DNA from: JBDKGV01 sp039798005
Lineage (GTDB): Bacteria; Fibrobacterota; Fibrobacteria; UBA5070
Assembly: GCA_039798005.1 (NCBI GenBank)
Contig: JBDKGV010000127.1
Span: 1-9,694 of the forward strand
Length of the DNA: 9,694 bases
Reading direction: 5' to 3'
Shown: piece after piece, positions 1-6,105 of the stretch
Layout of the letters: every line of letters begins with the position of its first letter
How positions within the stretch are numbered: position 1 is the first letter of the stretch
The notes under the pieces: model-generated
What the model saw: the letters and a program-made list of their open reading frames with translations, nothing else
What the model was told of the DNA's origin: nothing
Databases searched by the model: none
Program-made: the position numbers and the translations under genes

Positions 1-1143
1 GATCTCGATACCGCAACCCATCGTCCTTCGGAGCTCCAGTGGCTGGGAGCCAACCAGACGGCAAGCCTGTCGGCGGTGCACAAGCTGGGGTACTTGCGGA
101 TGACGCCTCAGGTTTCCGGGGCCCATTACTGGAGCGCCAATTCCTACAGCGTCGCGGACGACACCTTGTACCGTCGGGTTTGGCGGCCTTGGGATCCCGA
201 CCGGTTCGATCCGGACAACATCCTGCTGTGGAACGCCGGCGCGACGATGGCGACGGACGTCTATGGAATCTGGATGCCCCAGTGGGGGAGCTTCACCGGG
301 GTGCGCCATACGCTGACGCCTTCGGTCGGATACACCTATTATCCCGATATCGACACGAACCACACCTTCGTCGCGCATCCTCTCCTGGGGCAGTCGATCG
401 GTCAGACCAAGGCTCAATTGCTCACGCTGGGGCTCAATCAGAAGCTTGACATGAAGCTTTTGGGCGCCGGGAAAACCGACAGCACCAAGGGAAAGAGCAG
501 CAATTCGACATCATGGAGCGTGCTCTCCGTGAGCACCAACACCAGCTACGACCTGGAGAAGACCGTTCGCCCTTGGGCGGATCTCTCGTCCTCTGCCACC
601 ACGGGTCTCTTGACGGGCCTTGATCTTTCCACCTCGTTCGTCCACAGTCTCTACGACTTCTGGGGTGGGGACTCCGTGACGGAGGTCGCACCGATCCTCA
701 AATCCTGGCGGGTGACCTTGCGCAAGACCTGGTCCTTCTCGGGAGGCTTTGCCGACGGCTTCGAGGTCAACGCGGACAGCCTCGCGCACAAGCCATGGAG
801 CCTGTCGACCGACCTTTCCAGCGACATCGCGGGCGTGCGCGTCTCCCGCGAGGCCTTCCAGACCACCAGGACCCAGAGCGGGGGATTGTCCTTCACGGTC
901 AACCCGACCCGGGCCTGGAGCGCGACCTATTCCTCCCGGTACAATTTCGATGAGGGCGAATTCGTTTCCCACGATCTCAAGTTCCGCCGTCAGATCGGCT
1001 GTTGGGACCTAGATTTCGGTTGGGTTCCGGCTGGGCCCACCAGCGGCTGGACCTTCCAGGTGCGCATCCGGGACCTGCCGGACGTGAAGATCCAGTCCAA
1101 CAGCACAAGCATACGCAAGAGCAGGAGCACGAATCCAAAGTGA
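1..1143 (+). CDS. lptD: LPS-assembly outer-membrane protein LptD, C-terminal part (5' end cut by window)
   Basis: The reading frame is open from base 1, so the gene starts before the window; 380 codons are visible. LptD forms the outer-membrane beta-barrel that, with lipoprotein LptE, inserts lipopolysaccharide into the outer leaflet. The visible part has alternating polar/aromatic strands typical of a barrel (for example YTYYPDIDTNHTFVAHPLLG) and ends in a recognisable LptD-type C-terminus: a Cys-Trp pair (CWDLDFGWVP, starting near base 1000), then Gly-Trp-x-Phe and a final RDLPDVKIQ. That pattern of a single late cysteine, an amphipathic strand and LPD(I/V)K near the end is what I know from LptD proteins. 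The N-terminal OstA-like domain lies outside the window. The stop overlaps the maf start by four bases (GTGA), so this is probably the upstream part of a six-gene operon. Another large barrel protein is possible but less likely. Confidence 0.8.
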   Translation, partial: DLDTATHRPSELQWLGANQTASLSAVHKLGYLRMTPQVSGAHYWSANSYSVADDTLYRRVWRPWDPDRFDPDNILLWNAGATMATDVYGIWMPQWGSFTGVRHTLTPSVGYTYYPDIDTNHTFVAHPLLGQSIGQTKAQLLTLGLNQKLDMKLLGAGKTDSTKGKSSNSTSWSVLSVSTNTSYDLEKTVRPWADLSSSATTGLLTGLDLSTSFVHSLYDFWGGDSVTEVAPILKSWRVTLRKTWSFSGGFADGFEVNADSLAHKPWSLSTDLSSDIAGVRVSREAFQTTRTQSGGLSFTVNPTRAWSATYSSRYNFDEGEFVSHDLKFRRQIGCWDLDFGWVPAGPTSGWTFQVRIRDLPDVKIQSNSTSIRKSRSTNPK

Positions 1144-1703
1144 CAGAATTTGTCCTTGCCAGCGCATCGCCACGACGGCGCGAGATCCTGACCCTCCTCG
1201 GATACGCTTTTGACGTCGACGTCTCCGGATTCGACGAGTCTTCCCTCGTCCATGACAACCCCGCGCAGCGCGTGCGGGAGCTGGCACGGGGCAAGGCGCT
1301 TGACGTGTCGTCCCGGAGGGCCGGACTCGTGTTGGGTGCCGACACGGTCGTGCATCTCGACCGGATGATCCTTGAAAAGCCGACCGGTCGCGACGATGCC
1401 GTCCGCATGCTTGAGATGCTTTCGGGTCGGATCCATGAAGTCCACACGGGAGTCAGCCTGTGTCGCCAAGGCGTGGAGCTGGGGCATGAGGTCGTGTGCA
1501 CCGAGGTGGTGTTCCGCAAGTTCGATCGCGCCGAGATCGATGCCTATCTCAATACCGGCGATTACGCCGACAAGGCGGGTTCCTACGGGATCCAGAGCCC
1601 GGGCGCCCGCCTGGTCGATCGCATCGACGGCTGTTTTTACAATGTCGCAGGATTGCCCGTCTCGGCGACCTTGCGGTTGCTTGCAATCGGGGGATTGGCA
1701 TGA
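1140..1703 (+). CDS. maf: Maf family nucleotide pyrophosphatase (YhdE-like dTTP/UTP type)
   Basis: A complete 187-residue protein, the usual Maf length. Maf proteins hydrolyse non-canonical or excess nucleoside triphosphates to the monophosphate and pyrophosphate in the cytoplasm; the YhdE branch prefers dTTP and UTP. Visible motifs in order: the N-terminal signature LASASPRRREIL (residues 6-17), GADTVV with the likely catalytic Asp68, an E-K-P at 79-81, H103-T-G-V, DKAGSYGIQ (144-152) and a C-terminal NVAGLPV (168-174). The DKAGxYGIQ form fits the dTTP/UTP branch rather than the m7GTP (YceF) branch. I chose the GTG start at 1140 because it places the signature five residues in; the longer open frame upstream lies inside lptD. 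AGGAG at 1123-1127 is 12 bases upstream, a little far, so coupling to lptD translation is plausible. Its stop overlaps the next start as ATGA. Confidence 0.93.
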   Translation: MTEFVLASASPRRREILTLLGYAFDVDVSGFDESSLVHDNPAQRVRELARGKALDVSSRRAGLVLGADTVVHLDRMILEKPTGRDDAVRMLEMLSGRIHEVHTGVSLCRQGVELGHEVVCTEVVFRKFDRAEIDAYLNTGDYADKAGSYGIQSPGARLVDRIDGCFYNVAGLPVSATLRLLAIGGLA

Positions 1704-2533
1704 ATGATCGTGAATTTCAGAGCGCTTCACAGCGATTGCGGGAAGCGCGCTTGGCCGAAGGTTGGGAGCTTGAGCTGGTTTCCCAGCAGACCAAGATCCC
1801 GATGGAATTCCTGCGTCACATCGAGGACGGTGCATGGGATCGCCTTCCCGGTGCCGTGTATGCCCGCGCCTTCGTGAAGACCTTGGCGGGGCTGTACGGG
1901 CTTGACCAGGATCTGGTGGTGCGCTTGCTGCGTCATGAGTTGAATCTGGACAAGGATGTCGTCGCTTCCCCTTCGGAAGTGATCACGAACTTCACCTCCA
2001 CTCCGGGTGAATCGCCGGTTCCCGCCCAGAAGCCTGTCGGGATGATGATCGCCATGGGTGCCATCGCGGTGGTGCTTGGTGGAGTGCTGTACTTCACTCA
2101 AGTTCCGGGGCAGGAGGCTCCGGCCCCGGCCCCGATCCTGGATACCGCCACGGTGGACACCCTCTTGGCCGAGGTCGCCCCTCAAGCACCTGCCGTACCG
2201 GTTCCGGTGCCGGTTGCCGGAGGACGCATCAAGTTGCAGGACACTTCCGAGACCGTCATGGTCCTGTGCCTGCGGGACCGGATGGTCATGAAGAAATCCT
2301 TCCATGGCCAAGACAGCTTGGAGATTCCCAAGGATACGGTCCTGACCTTCCGCAACCTGTCCGGGAAATACCTGCGCATGGCCGGCAAGAACGGCCGGGA
2401 TTCGCTTGCTTGGAAGTTCTTCGAGGCGGGCTCGGTGGGCGATTCCTTCTGGGTGCGAAGCATCTCGGAGGAGAAGTGGAGCCGGCGGTATGACGGCATC
2501 GTGAGCAAGGAGAGGAAGAAGAAGCGCGAATGA
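1700..2533 (+). CDS. RodZ-like membrane protein with N-terminal helix-turn-helix
   Basis: A 277-residue protein with the RodZ layout. Residues 6-80 are a cytoplasmic helix-turn-helix domain (QRLREARLAEGWELELVSQQ, then the FLRHIEDGAWDRLPG and YARAFVKTLAGLYGL segments typical of RodZ, which binds MreB in characterised species). A linker follows, then one hydrophobic segment at about 113-133, a Pro/Ala/Val-rich stretch (139-173), and a periplasmic C-terminal domain resembling DUF4115 (about 177-230). The tail is basic (ERKKKRE). RodZ links the MreB filament to the peptidoglycan elongation machinery and helps set rod shape. The start at 1700 is the ATG overlapping the maf stop; the longer open frame upstream lies inside maf. 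No mreB is present in this window, so the cell-shape role is inferred from family architecture, and the symbol is left blank. The stop overlaps the next gene as ATGA. Confidence 0.82.
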   Translation: MNDREFQSASQRLREARLAEGWELELVSQQTKIPMEFLRHIEDGAWDRLPGAVYARAFVKTLAGLYGLDQDLVVRLLRHELNLDKDVVASPSEVITNFTSTPGESPVPAQKPVGMMIAMGAIAVVLGGVLYFTQVPGQEAPAPAPILDTATVDTLLAEVAPQAPAVPVPVPVAGGRIKLQDTSETVMVLCLRDRMVMKKSFHGQDSLEIPKDTVLTFRNLSGKYLRMAGKNGRDSLAWKFFEAGSVGDSFWVRSISEEKWSRRYDGIVSKERKKKRE

Positions 2534-3291
2534 TCTCCGTCGTCGACAGCCATTGCCACCTGCAGGTCGAACGCTCCGGCCAAGAGACCTCGGAGCTTCT
2601 GGCGCGTGCACGCGCCGCCGGGGTGAAGACGATCCTGATTCCCGGGGTCGATCTGGAACTGTCCCGGTCGGCGGCGCGGATCGCCAATGAGCACGGGTTG
2701 TGGTTTTCAGCGGGGACGCACCCGTGCGATGCCCAAAGCCATGATCACGACGGAATCCGGGCCCTTCTCGATGACCCTCGCTGCGTGGCCGTGGGGGAGT
2801 GCGGCTTCGACTTCCATCACAAGCCTTTTGACAAAAAATGTCAAGAAGAAGTCTTTCGGGACCAGATCCGCATGGCCCACGGGACGGGCCTTCCCATCGT
2901 GATCCACAACCGGGAATCGGATCGCGATACCATTCGCGTCCTTCGGGACGAGGGGAGCCCCGGCGGGGTGTTCCACTGCTTCGGCGGCGACCGCCAGTGC
3001 TTGGAAGAGGCCTTGGAGCTGGGCCTTTACGTGAGCTTTGCCGGCAACGTCACCTATCCAAAGGCGGTCTTTCGCGAGTTCGTGGCCCTGGTGCCGCAGG
3101 ACCGTCTGCTGGTCGAGACCGATGCGCCGTGGCTTGCCCCGCATCCGCACCGCGGCAAGGCCAACGAGCCCGCGTTCGTGACCCATGTGCTTCGGGAGGT
3201 CGCGACCCTGCGTGGTGAAGCGGTGGGGGAGCTTGCGCAGGCGACCACCGACAATTTCTGTCGTTGCTTCCCCAGGGTGGTGTTGCCATGA
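2530..3291 (+). CDS. TatD family metal-dependent hydrolase / DNase
   Basis: A complete 253-residue TIM-barrel hydrolase of the usual TatD length (about 255-265). All expected metal ligands are visible: the H8-x-H10 pair in VDSHCHL, H64 in GTHP, E90 in AVGECGFDF, H126 in IVIHNRES, H149 in GVFHCFGG, and D198 in VETDAPWLAP. TatD proteins are cytoplasmic Mg/Zn-dependent 3'-5' exonucleases acting on single-stranded DNA or RNA and implicated in repair; several paralogous subtypes (TatD, YcfH, YjjV) exist, and I cannot assign which this is, so no symbol is given. The ATG at 2530 overlaps the rodZ-like stop and is preceded by purine-rich AAGGAGAGGAAG sequence. The next start, of the small membrane protein, overlaps this stop as ATGA. 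Confidence 0.93.
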   Translation: MISVVDSHCHLQVERSGQETSELLARARAAGVKTILIPGVDLELSRSAARIANEHGLWFSAGTHPCDAQSHDHDGIRALLDDPRCVAVGECGFDFHHKPFDKKCQEEVFRDQIRMAHGTGLPIVIHNRESDRDTIRVLRDEGSPGGVFHCFGGDRQCLEEALELGLYVSFAGNVTYPKAVFREFVALVPQDRLLVETDAPWLAPHPHRGKANEPAFVTHVLREVATLRGEAVGELAQATTDNFCRCFPRVVLP

Positions 3292-3425
3292 AGCTTTTGG
3301 CGATCGTGGTGATCCTGGGGGTGGTCGCCCTGATGACCTGGGTCTCATTGCGGGTGAACCATCTTTCCGAGCTGGTGACGAAGCTTGAGAAGGCATGGAA
3401 AAAAGAGGAGGAGGATGAGGCATGA
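3288..3425 (+). CDS. 45-residue single-pass membrane protein, unknown function
   Basis: A small gene between the tatD-family gene and hisB. ATG at 3288 overlaps the upstream stop (ATGA) and its TGA at 3423-3425 overlaps the hisB ATG at 3422, so it fills the gap exactly. A Shine-Dalgarno-like AGGGTGG (3274-3280) sits seven bases before the start. The protein begins MKLLAIVVILGVVALMTWVS, one hydrophobic helix (residues about 3-21), followed by a short amphipathic stretch (RVNHLSELVTKLEKAW) and a Lys/Glu-rich tail ending KKEEEDEA. A short N-terminal helix with no cleavage site suggests an inner-membrane anchor with a charged tail; the sidedness is not certain. I recognise no family. The fit between neighbours, the start signal and the coherent hydropathy argue that it is real rather than spacer. 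Confidence 0.75.
   Translation: MKLLAIVVILGVVALMTWVSLRVNHLSELVTKLEKAWKKEEEDEA
3406..3411 (+). promoter_or_regulatory. Shine-Dalgarno sequence of hisB embedded in the upstream small gene
   Basis: A perfect AGGAGG lies ten bases before the hisB ATG at 3422, within a run of GAG/GAT codons. The same bases encode the acidic Glu-Glu-Glu-Asp-Glu tail of the 45-residue protein, so this tail may be partly shaped by the need for a ribosome binding site. Confidence 0.7.
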
Positions 3426-4006
3426 GAGAAGGACGCATCCATCGCAAGACCCGTGAAACGGAAATCCAAGTCCGCTGGAACCTCGATCAGGCGCGCCCTC
3501 CGGTGGTCTCCTCCGGCAGCGGCTTCCTGGACCACATGCTGGAGCAGCTGGGTCACCACGGCGGCACGGATCTCGAAGTCAAGTGCGTGGGCGATACGCA
3601 CATCGATATGCACCATTCCGTCGAGGATATCGGAATCAGCATGGGGCAGGCCTTGCGGCAGGCTCTGGGCGAGAAGCAGGGAATCGAACGCTTCGGCTTC
3701 TATTACGCTCCGCTGGACGAGTCGCTGGCCCGGTGCAGTCTGGACCTTTCGGGTCGCTTCGCCTTGGAATACCACGCGCATCCCGGGCGTGACCGCGTGG
3801 GTGACTTGGATGCGGAGCTTGTCGAGCACTTCTTCCACAGTCTTGCCGAGCACGGGGGCATCTCGCTCCATCTCGATCTCATCCGGTCCAAAAACGCCCA
3901 TCATGCGGTGGAATGCACATTCAAGGCCTTCGCACGGGCTTTGGCCATGGCCATCGGTCCGGCTCGCACCGGTGCCGGGGTGCCAAGCACCAAGGGCGTA
4001 CTCTAG
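3422..4006 (+). CDS. hisB: Imidazoleglycerol-phosphate dehydratase
   Basis: A complete 194-residue protein, the length of monofunctional HisB. It dehydrates imidazole glycerol phosphate to imidazole acetol phosphate, the sixth step of histidine synthesis, in the cytoplasm, with Mn-binding histidine clusters. Visible motifs: GFLDHMLEQLGHHGG (residues 34-48), D62-MHHSVED-I (H64, H65, E68, D69), HFFHSLAEHGGISLH (136-150), NAHHAVE with H160, H161 and E164, and the conserved C-terminus ARTGAGVPSTKGVL. No phosphatase domain is fused at the N-terminus, unlike enterobacterial HisB. No other his gene is in the window; the gene sits at the end of an envelope/housekeeping cluster, joined to it by the ATGA overlap. 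Its TAG stop shares a CTAG palindrome with the stop of the converging gene on the other strand. Confidence 0.96.
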   Translation: MREGRIHRKTRETEIQVRWNLDQARPPVVSSGSGFLDHMLEQLGHHGGTDLEVKCVGDTHIDMHHSVEDIGISMGQALRQALGEKQGIERFGFYYAPLDESLARCSLDLSGRFALEYHAHPGRDRVGDLDAELVEHFFHSLAEHGGISLHLDLIRSKNAHHAVECTFKAFARALAMAIGPARTGAGVPSTKGVL

Positions 4007-4683
4007 CCTTCGGAGCGTTTCTTTCCCAAGGCGGCGATGTCCTTGATCTCCAGGTGCGCCTTGCCCATTCCCTGCCGTGCGCACTCGAGCATGGCCCGAC
4101 CCATGATCCGTGTCGTGAGGATCCGATCAGGAAAGTGACGCACAAGCCAAGGCAGGAAAGGGCGGGCAAGGGAATAGAACGCCTGGTAGAGCCGCGTCTT
4201 GGACCGGATGCCGTCCAAGGGTTGGATGATGCCGGGTCGAAAGAGATGGACGCTTCGGAAAGGAATGCCAAGCAGCGCGTTCTCGGTACGGCCTTTGACC
4301 CGGGCCCACATGACGCGCCCCTTCTCGCTTGAATCCGTCCCCTCTCCCGAAACGTACACGAGGACCATGCCCGGATTCCTGCGGGCAAGGACCTCGGCGA
4401 CGGTGATGGTGAGGTCGAAGGTGAGGCGGGAGTAGACGGCTTCGGAAAGACCTGCGGCGGAGACTCCAAGGCAGAAGAAGCAGGCATCGAATCCGGACAA
4501 TTGCTCTTCGATCGAGCGGACATGGAAAAGGTCCGGAAGGAGCAGCTCTCCGAACTTCGGGTGGGCCAGTGCGCTTGCGCTGCGGCCGACTGACACCACC
4601 CGTTCGACATCGCTTGCCTTGAAGCACTCCAGGAGAACGCCATGGCCCACCATTCCCGTGGCACCAAAGATCAGGATGTTCAT
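4003..4683 (-). CDS. NAD(P)-binding epimerase/dehydrogenase-like protein (atypical SDR)
   Basis: A 226-residue Rossmann-fold protein. The N-terminus MNILIFGATGMVGHGVL holds the dinucleotide-binding GxxGxxG (G7, G10, G13), followed by the expected beta-alpha units, a SVGRS segment after strand 2 (residues 31-35) that often contacts the NADP phosphate, FFCLGVS (69-75) and VYVSGEGTDSS (109-119). The Tyr/Lys-type active site is only partly conventional: Tyr110, Ser112 and Lys130 (in WARVKGRTE) are candidates. This fits the atypical SDRs sometimes called NAD(P)H-binding or TIP30/HTATIP2-like epimerase family; the substrate is unknown. I chose the ATG at 4683 because it gives the Rossmann motif directly at the N-terminus and is preceded on its strand by GGGAG at a seven-base spacing; the open frame extends 67 codons further upstream without a family match. 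It is transcribed towards hisB and away from the acidic paralogs. Confidence 0.82.
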   Translation of the reverse strand: MNILIFGATGMVGHGVLLECFKASDVERVVSVGRSASALAHPKFGELLLPDLFHVRSIEEQLSGFDACFFCLGVSAAGLSEAVYSRLTFDLTITVAEVLARRNPGMVLVYVSGEGTDSSEKGRVMWARVKGRTENALLGIPFRSVHLFRPGIIQPLDGIRSKTRLYQAFYSLARPFLPWLVRHFPDRILTTRIMGRAMLECARQGMGKAHLEIKDIAALGKKRSEG

Positions 4684-4886
4684 CTGCAGACTCCCGGAAG
4701 GCGATCGCTCCGCGTTGCAAGGAAACTCCCCGCCGCGCCACAACAAGCTACACGGATCCCTCGCCGTCGTTTCCGATCGCAAGTCAAGGAATGCCGCACC
4801 GGGAATGATGCACTGGAGATTTACGGGCGGCGAACAATTCGCTACACTTTGGGATTCGGCACCGACTTCACCAAACAGGGACATTC
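4684..4886. promoter_or_regulatory. Divergent intergenic region between the SDR-like gene and the first acidic paralog
   Basis: This 203-base gap must carry the start signals for both directions. On the + side it holds the promoter-like element described separately and an AGGGA ribosome binding site (4877-4881) five bases before the ATG. On the - side I see the GGGAG ribosome binding site but no convincing -10/-35 pair. No RNA gene or repeat array is visible. Confidence 0.6.
4820..4848 (+). promoter_or_regulatory. Candidate promoter of the first acidic paralog
   Basis: TTTACG (4820-4825) and TACACT (4843-4848) are separated by 17 bases and match the sigma-70 -35 and -10 consensus hexamers at four of six positions each. 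The -10 lies in a 14-base sequence, ATTCGCTACACTTT (4837-4850), that recurs exactly before the second paralog. Its distance to the ATG at 4887 would give a leader of about 30 bases. The evidence is repetition plus position; the hexamers alone would be weak in GC-rich DNA. Confidence 0.5.
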
Positions 4887-5408
4887 ATGAGTTACAGCGC
4901 CAAATACCAGACCTTCCCGATGAGCGCGGACCTGTTCAAGGGGTATGACGTCAAGACCATCCACCGGGAGTTCTTCGAGGATGATCTGATCGACAATGCC
5001 GACGAGGATGGCTGCTGTTATTTCGCCTTCACGACCCAGACCTTGGATCTGGACGAGGAGATCAAATTCGTCCTGTTTCAGTTCGATTCGAAGATCGTCG
5101 CGTGCGGGTTGCTGATCGACATCGACCACTTTGAGGAAATGGACGAGGAAGGCTTCATTGGAGCCTATGTGTTCAATGCATCCTCGATCGTGACCTTCTC
5201 CCCGGTTGGTCTTGAGGAATTCAAGTCCGTCTATCCGGGCATCAAAAAGCTCGGAGTCCAGCCGCAGCTGCTGGATGAGAAGCGGTTCGGACAATTCGTG
5301 GATTTCCTGCGTCCTCGCCTGCTGAACATCGCCTCGGAGGACTTCACGCCACAAGCTTGGATCAAGGATCAGTTGGAGGCGATCGAAGTGGCTCAAACCG
5401 AGGAATAG
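4887..5408 (+). CDS. Acidic 173-residue protein, family not recognised (paralog A)
   Basis: I do not recognise the family. The protein has no signal peptide, no membrane segment and no cysteine-pair motif, and it is strongly acidic (many Asp/Glu, few Lys/Arg), so it is probably a soluble cytoplasmic protein. It aligns without a single gap over all 173 residues with the next gene; by hand count about 87 positions are identical. The best conserved blocks are EEIKFVLFQF (residues 57-66), KIVA/LL.D.D (69-80), G.YVFNA (92-98), TF.PV (103-107), QLLD (127-130) and PRL.NI...FTP..WI..QL (143-163). The start at 4887 is chosen from the shared MSYS N-terminus and the AGGGA five bases upstream. It is likely transcribed from its own promoter, away from the SDR-like gene. 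A role with the downstream VWA/PP2C module is conjecture based on neighbourhood. Confidence 0.85.
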   Translation: MSYSAKYQTFPMSADLFKGYDVKTIHREFFEDDLIDNADEDGCCYFAFTTQTLDLDEEIKFVLFQFDSKIVACGLLIDIDHFEEMDEEGFIGAYVFNASSIVTFSPVGLEEFKSVYPGIKKLGVQPQLLDEKRFGQFVDFLRPRLLNIASEDFTPQAWIKDQLEAIEVAQTEE

Positions 5409-5456
5409 CCGGATATTTGGCGATTGTGACCGGAATGCAACGCCACTTGGGGTCCG

Positions 5457-5470
5457 ATTCGCTACACTTT
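5457..5470 (+). promoter_or_regulatory. Repeated 14-base promoter-like element before the second acidic paralog
   Basis: ATTCGCTACACTTT is an exact copy of the element at 4837-4850 and lies at nearly the same distance from the start codon (30 bases here, 36 there). The internal TACACT would be the -10. At 17-base spacing the -35 position reads ACGCCA, which is not a match, so either spacing or sigma factor may be unusual, or an activator binds here. A shorter ACCGG(G)AATG match also lies upstream of both copies (4798-4807 and 5429-5437), at different distances. Confidence 0.5.
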
Positions 5471-5500
5471 CCGTCTTCAGATCAAACCAAGGAGACACCC

Positions 5501-6022
5501 ATGAGCTACAGCATTCGTTACCAGGTTTTGCCGGTGAGCAAGGATGTCTTCGAGGGCGAAGACATCGAGCAGATCCAAGAGGAATTCTTCGAGGACAACC
5601 TCGTCGAGAGCGCTGACGATTACGGTTACTCCTACTGCGCCTTCAAGGCCCAGGACATTGAACTGAACGAAGAGATCAAGTTCGTGCTGTTCCAATTCGC
5701 CGGGAAGATCGTCGCAAGCGCCCTGCTTGTGGATGTGGATCTCTACGACGAACCGGACGACGAAGGGTATGTCGGCGAGTACGTGTTCAACGCCGACACC
5801 GTGGCGACCTTCGACCCGGTTTCGCAGGAGGAGCTCAAGACCTTCTTCCCCAAGATCGAAGCCTTCGGTGAGAAGGCTCAGTTGCTCGATGGCGCCGGTT
5901 TTTCGGAGTTCGTCAAATTCCTGACTCCCCGTCTGCACAACATCCCGGAGGATGAATTCACTCCTGTCGAGTGGATCGCCGAGCAGTTGGCGGTGATGGA
6001 CGAAGAGGACGACGAGAAGTAG
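5501..6022 (+). CDS. Acidic 173-residue protein, family not recognised (paralog B)
   Basis: The second member of the tandem pair, of exactly the same length as paralog A and alignable to it without gaps at about 50 percent identity. It begins MSYSIRYQVLPVS and ends in a run of acidic residues (MDEEDDEK). Predicted features are again those of a soluble acidic protein. I chose ATG 5501 because it matches the start of paralog A and has AAGGAG (5489-5494) six bases upstream; the longer in-frame extension covers the promoter region and has no counterpart in paralog A. The divergence of half the residues with no insertion or deletion points to an old duplication with both copies held under constraint. 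It lies 83 bases before the first VWA gene on the same strand, with a hairpin between. Function unknown. Confidence 0.87.
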   Translation: MSYSIRYQVLPVSKDVFEGEDIEQIQEEFFEDNLVESADDYGYSYCAFKAQDIELNEEIKFVLFQFAGKIVASALLVDVDLYDEPDDEGYVGEYVFNADTVATFDPVSQEELKTFFPKIEAFGEKAQLLDGAGFSEFVKFLTPRLHNIPEDEFTPVEWIAEQLAVMDEEDDEK

Positions 6023-6031
6023 GCAAGTGCC

Positions 6032-6055
6032 AGGCAAGGGTCCGCCGCCTTGCCT
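6032..6055 (+). terminator. Hairpin between paralog B and the VWA genes (possible weak terminator or processing site)
   Basis: AGGCAAGG (6032-6039) and CCTTGCCT (6048-6055) form an eight-base-pair perfect stem with an eight-base loop, ten bases after the stop of paralog B. Only two T residues follow before a C run, so it lacks the U-tract of a standard intrinsic terminator. It could reduce read-through, stabilise the upstream mRNA 3' end, or be an attenuating boundary between the two gene sets. Confidence 0.45.
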
Positions 6056-6095
6056 TCCCCTGAATATCCCCAGGTCGAGTCTTTCCCCATTCCTT

Positions 6096-6099
6096 GGAG
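6096..6099 (+). promoter_or_regulatory. Ribosome binding site that fixes a TTG start for the first VWA gene
   Basis: GGAG is followed by six bases and TTG at 6106. An in-frame TTG at 6094 also exists, but it overlaps this site and would add four residues absent from the paralogs. The TTG at 6106 gives the N-terminus MRRLPV, identical to that of the third VWA protein. Confidence 0.65.
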
Positions 6100-6105
6100 T
6101 TTTCC

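Noticed and set aside
990..1835. Long open frame on the minus strand (281 codons) across the lptD/maf/rodZ region
   Set aside because: It lies antisense to three well supported genes, has no recognisable motif and reflects the GC-rich codon pattern of the other strand.
3050..4084. 344-codon minus-strand open frame opposite the tatD-family gene and hisB
   Set aside because: Low-complexity Arg/Pro/Ser translation with no family features; both sense genes have full catalytic motif sets.
4701..4708. GCGATCGC palindrome in the divergent intergenic region
   Set aside because: A single eight-base palindrome in GC-rich DNA can occur by chance; I noticed no second copy to suggest a regulator site or HIP1-like repeat.
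4684..4884. 67-codon upstream extension of the SDR-like gene
   Set aside because: The Rossmann motif begins directly at the inner ATG (4683), which has a good ribosome binding site; the extension would run through the promoter region of the divergent gene and shows no domain.
5357..5500. 48-codon N-terminal extension of paralog B
   Set aside because: It overlaps paralog A and the promoter-like element, and the MSYS start at 5501 matches paralog A and has AAGGAG upstream.
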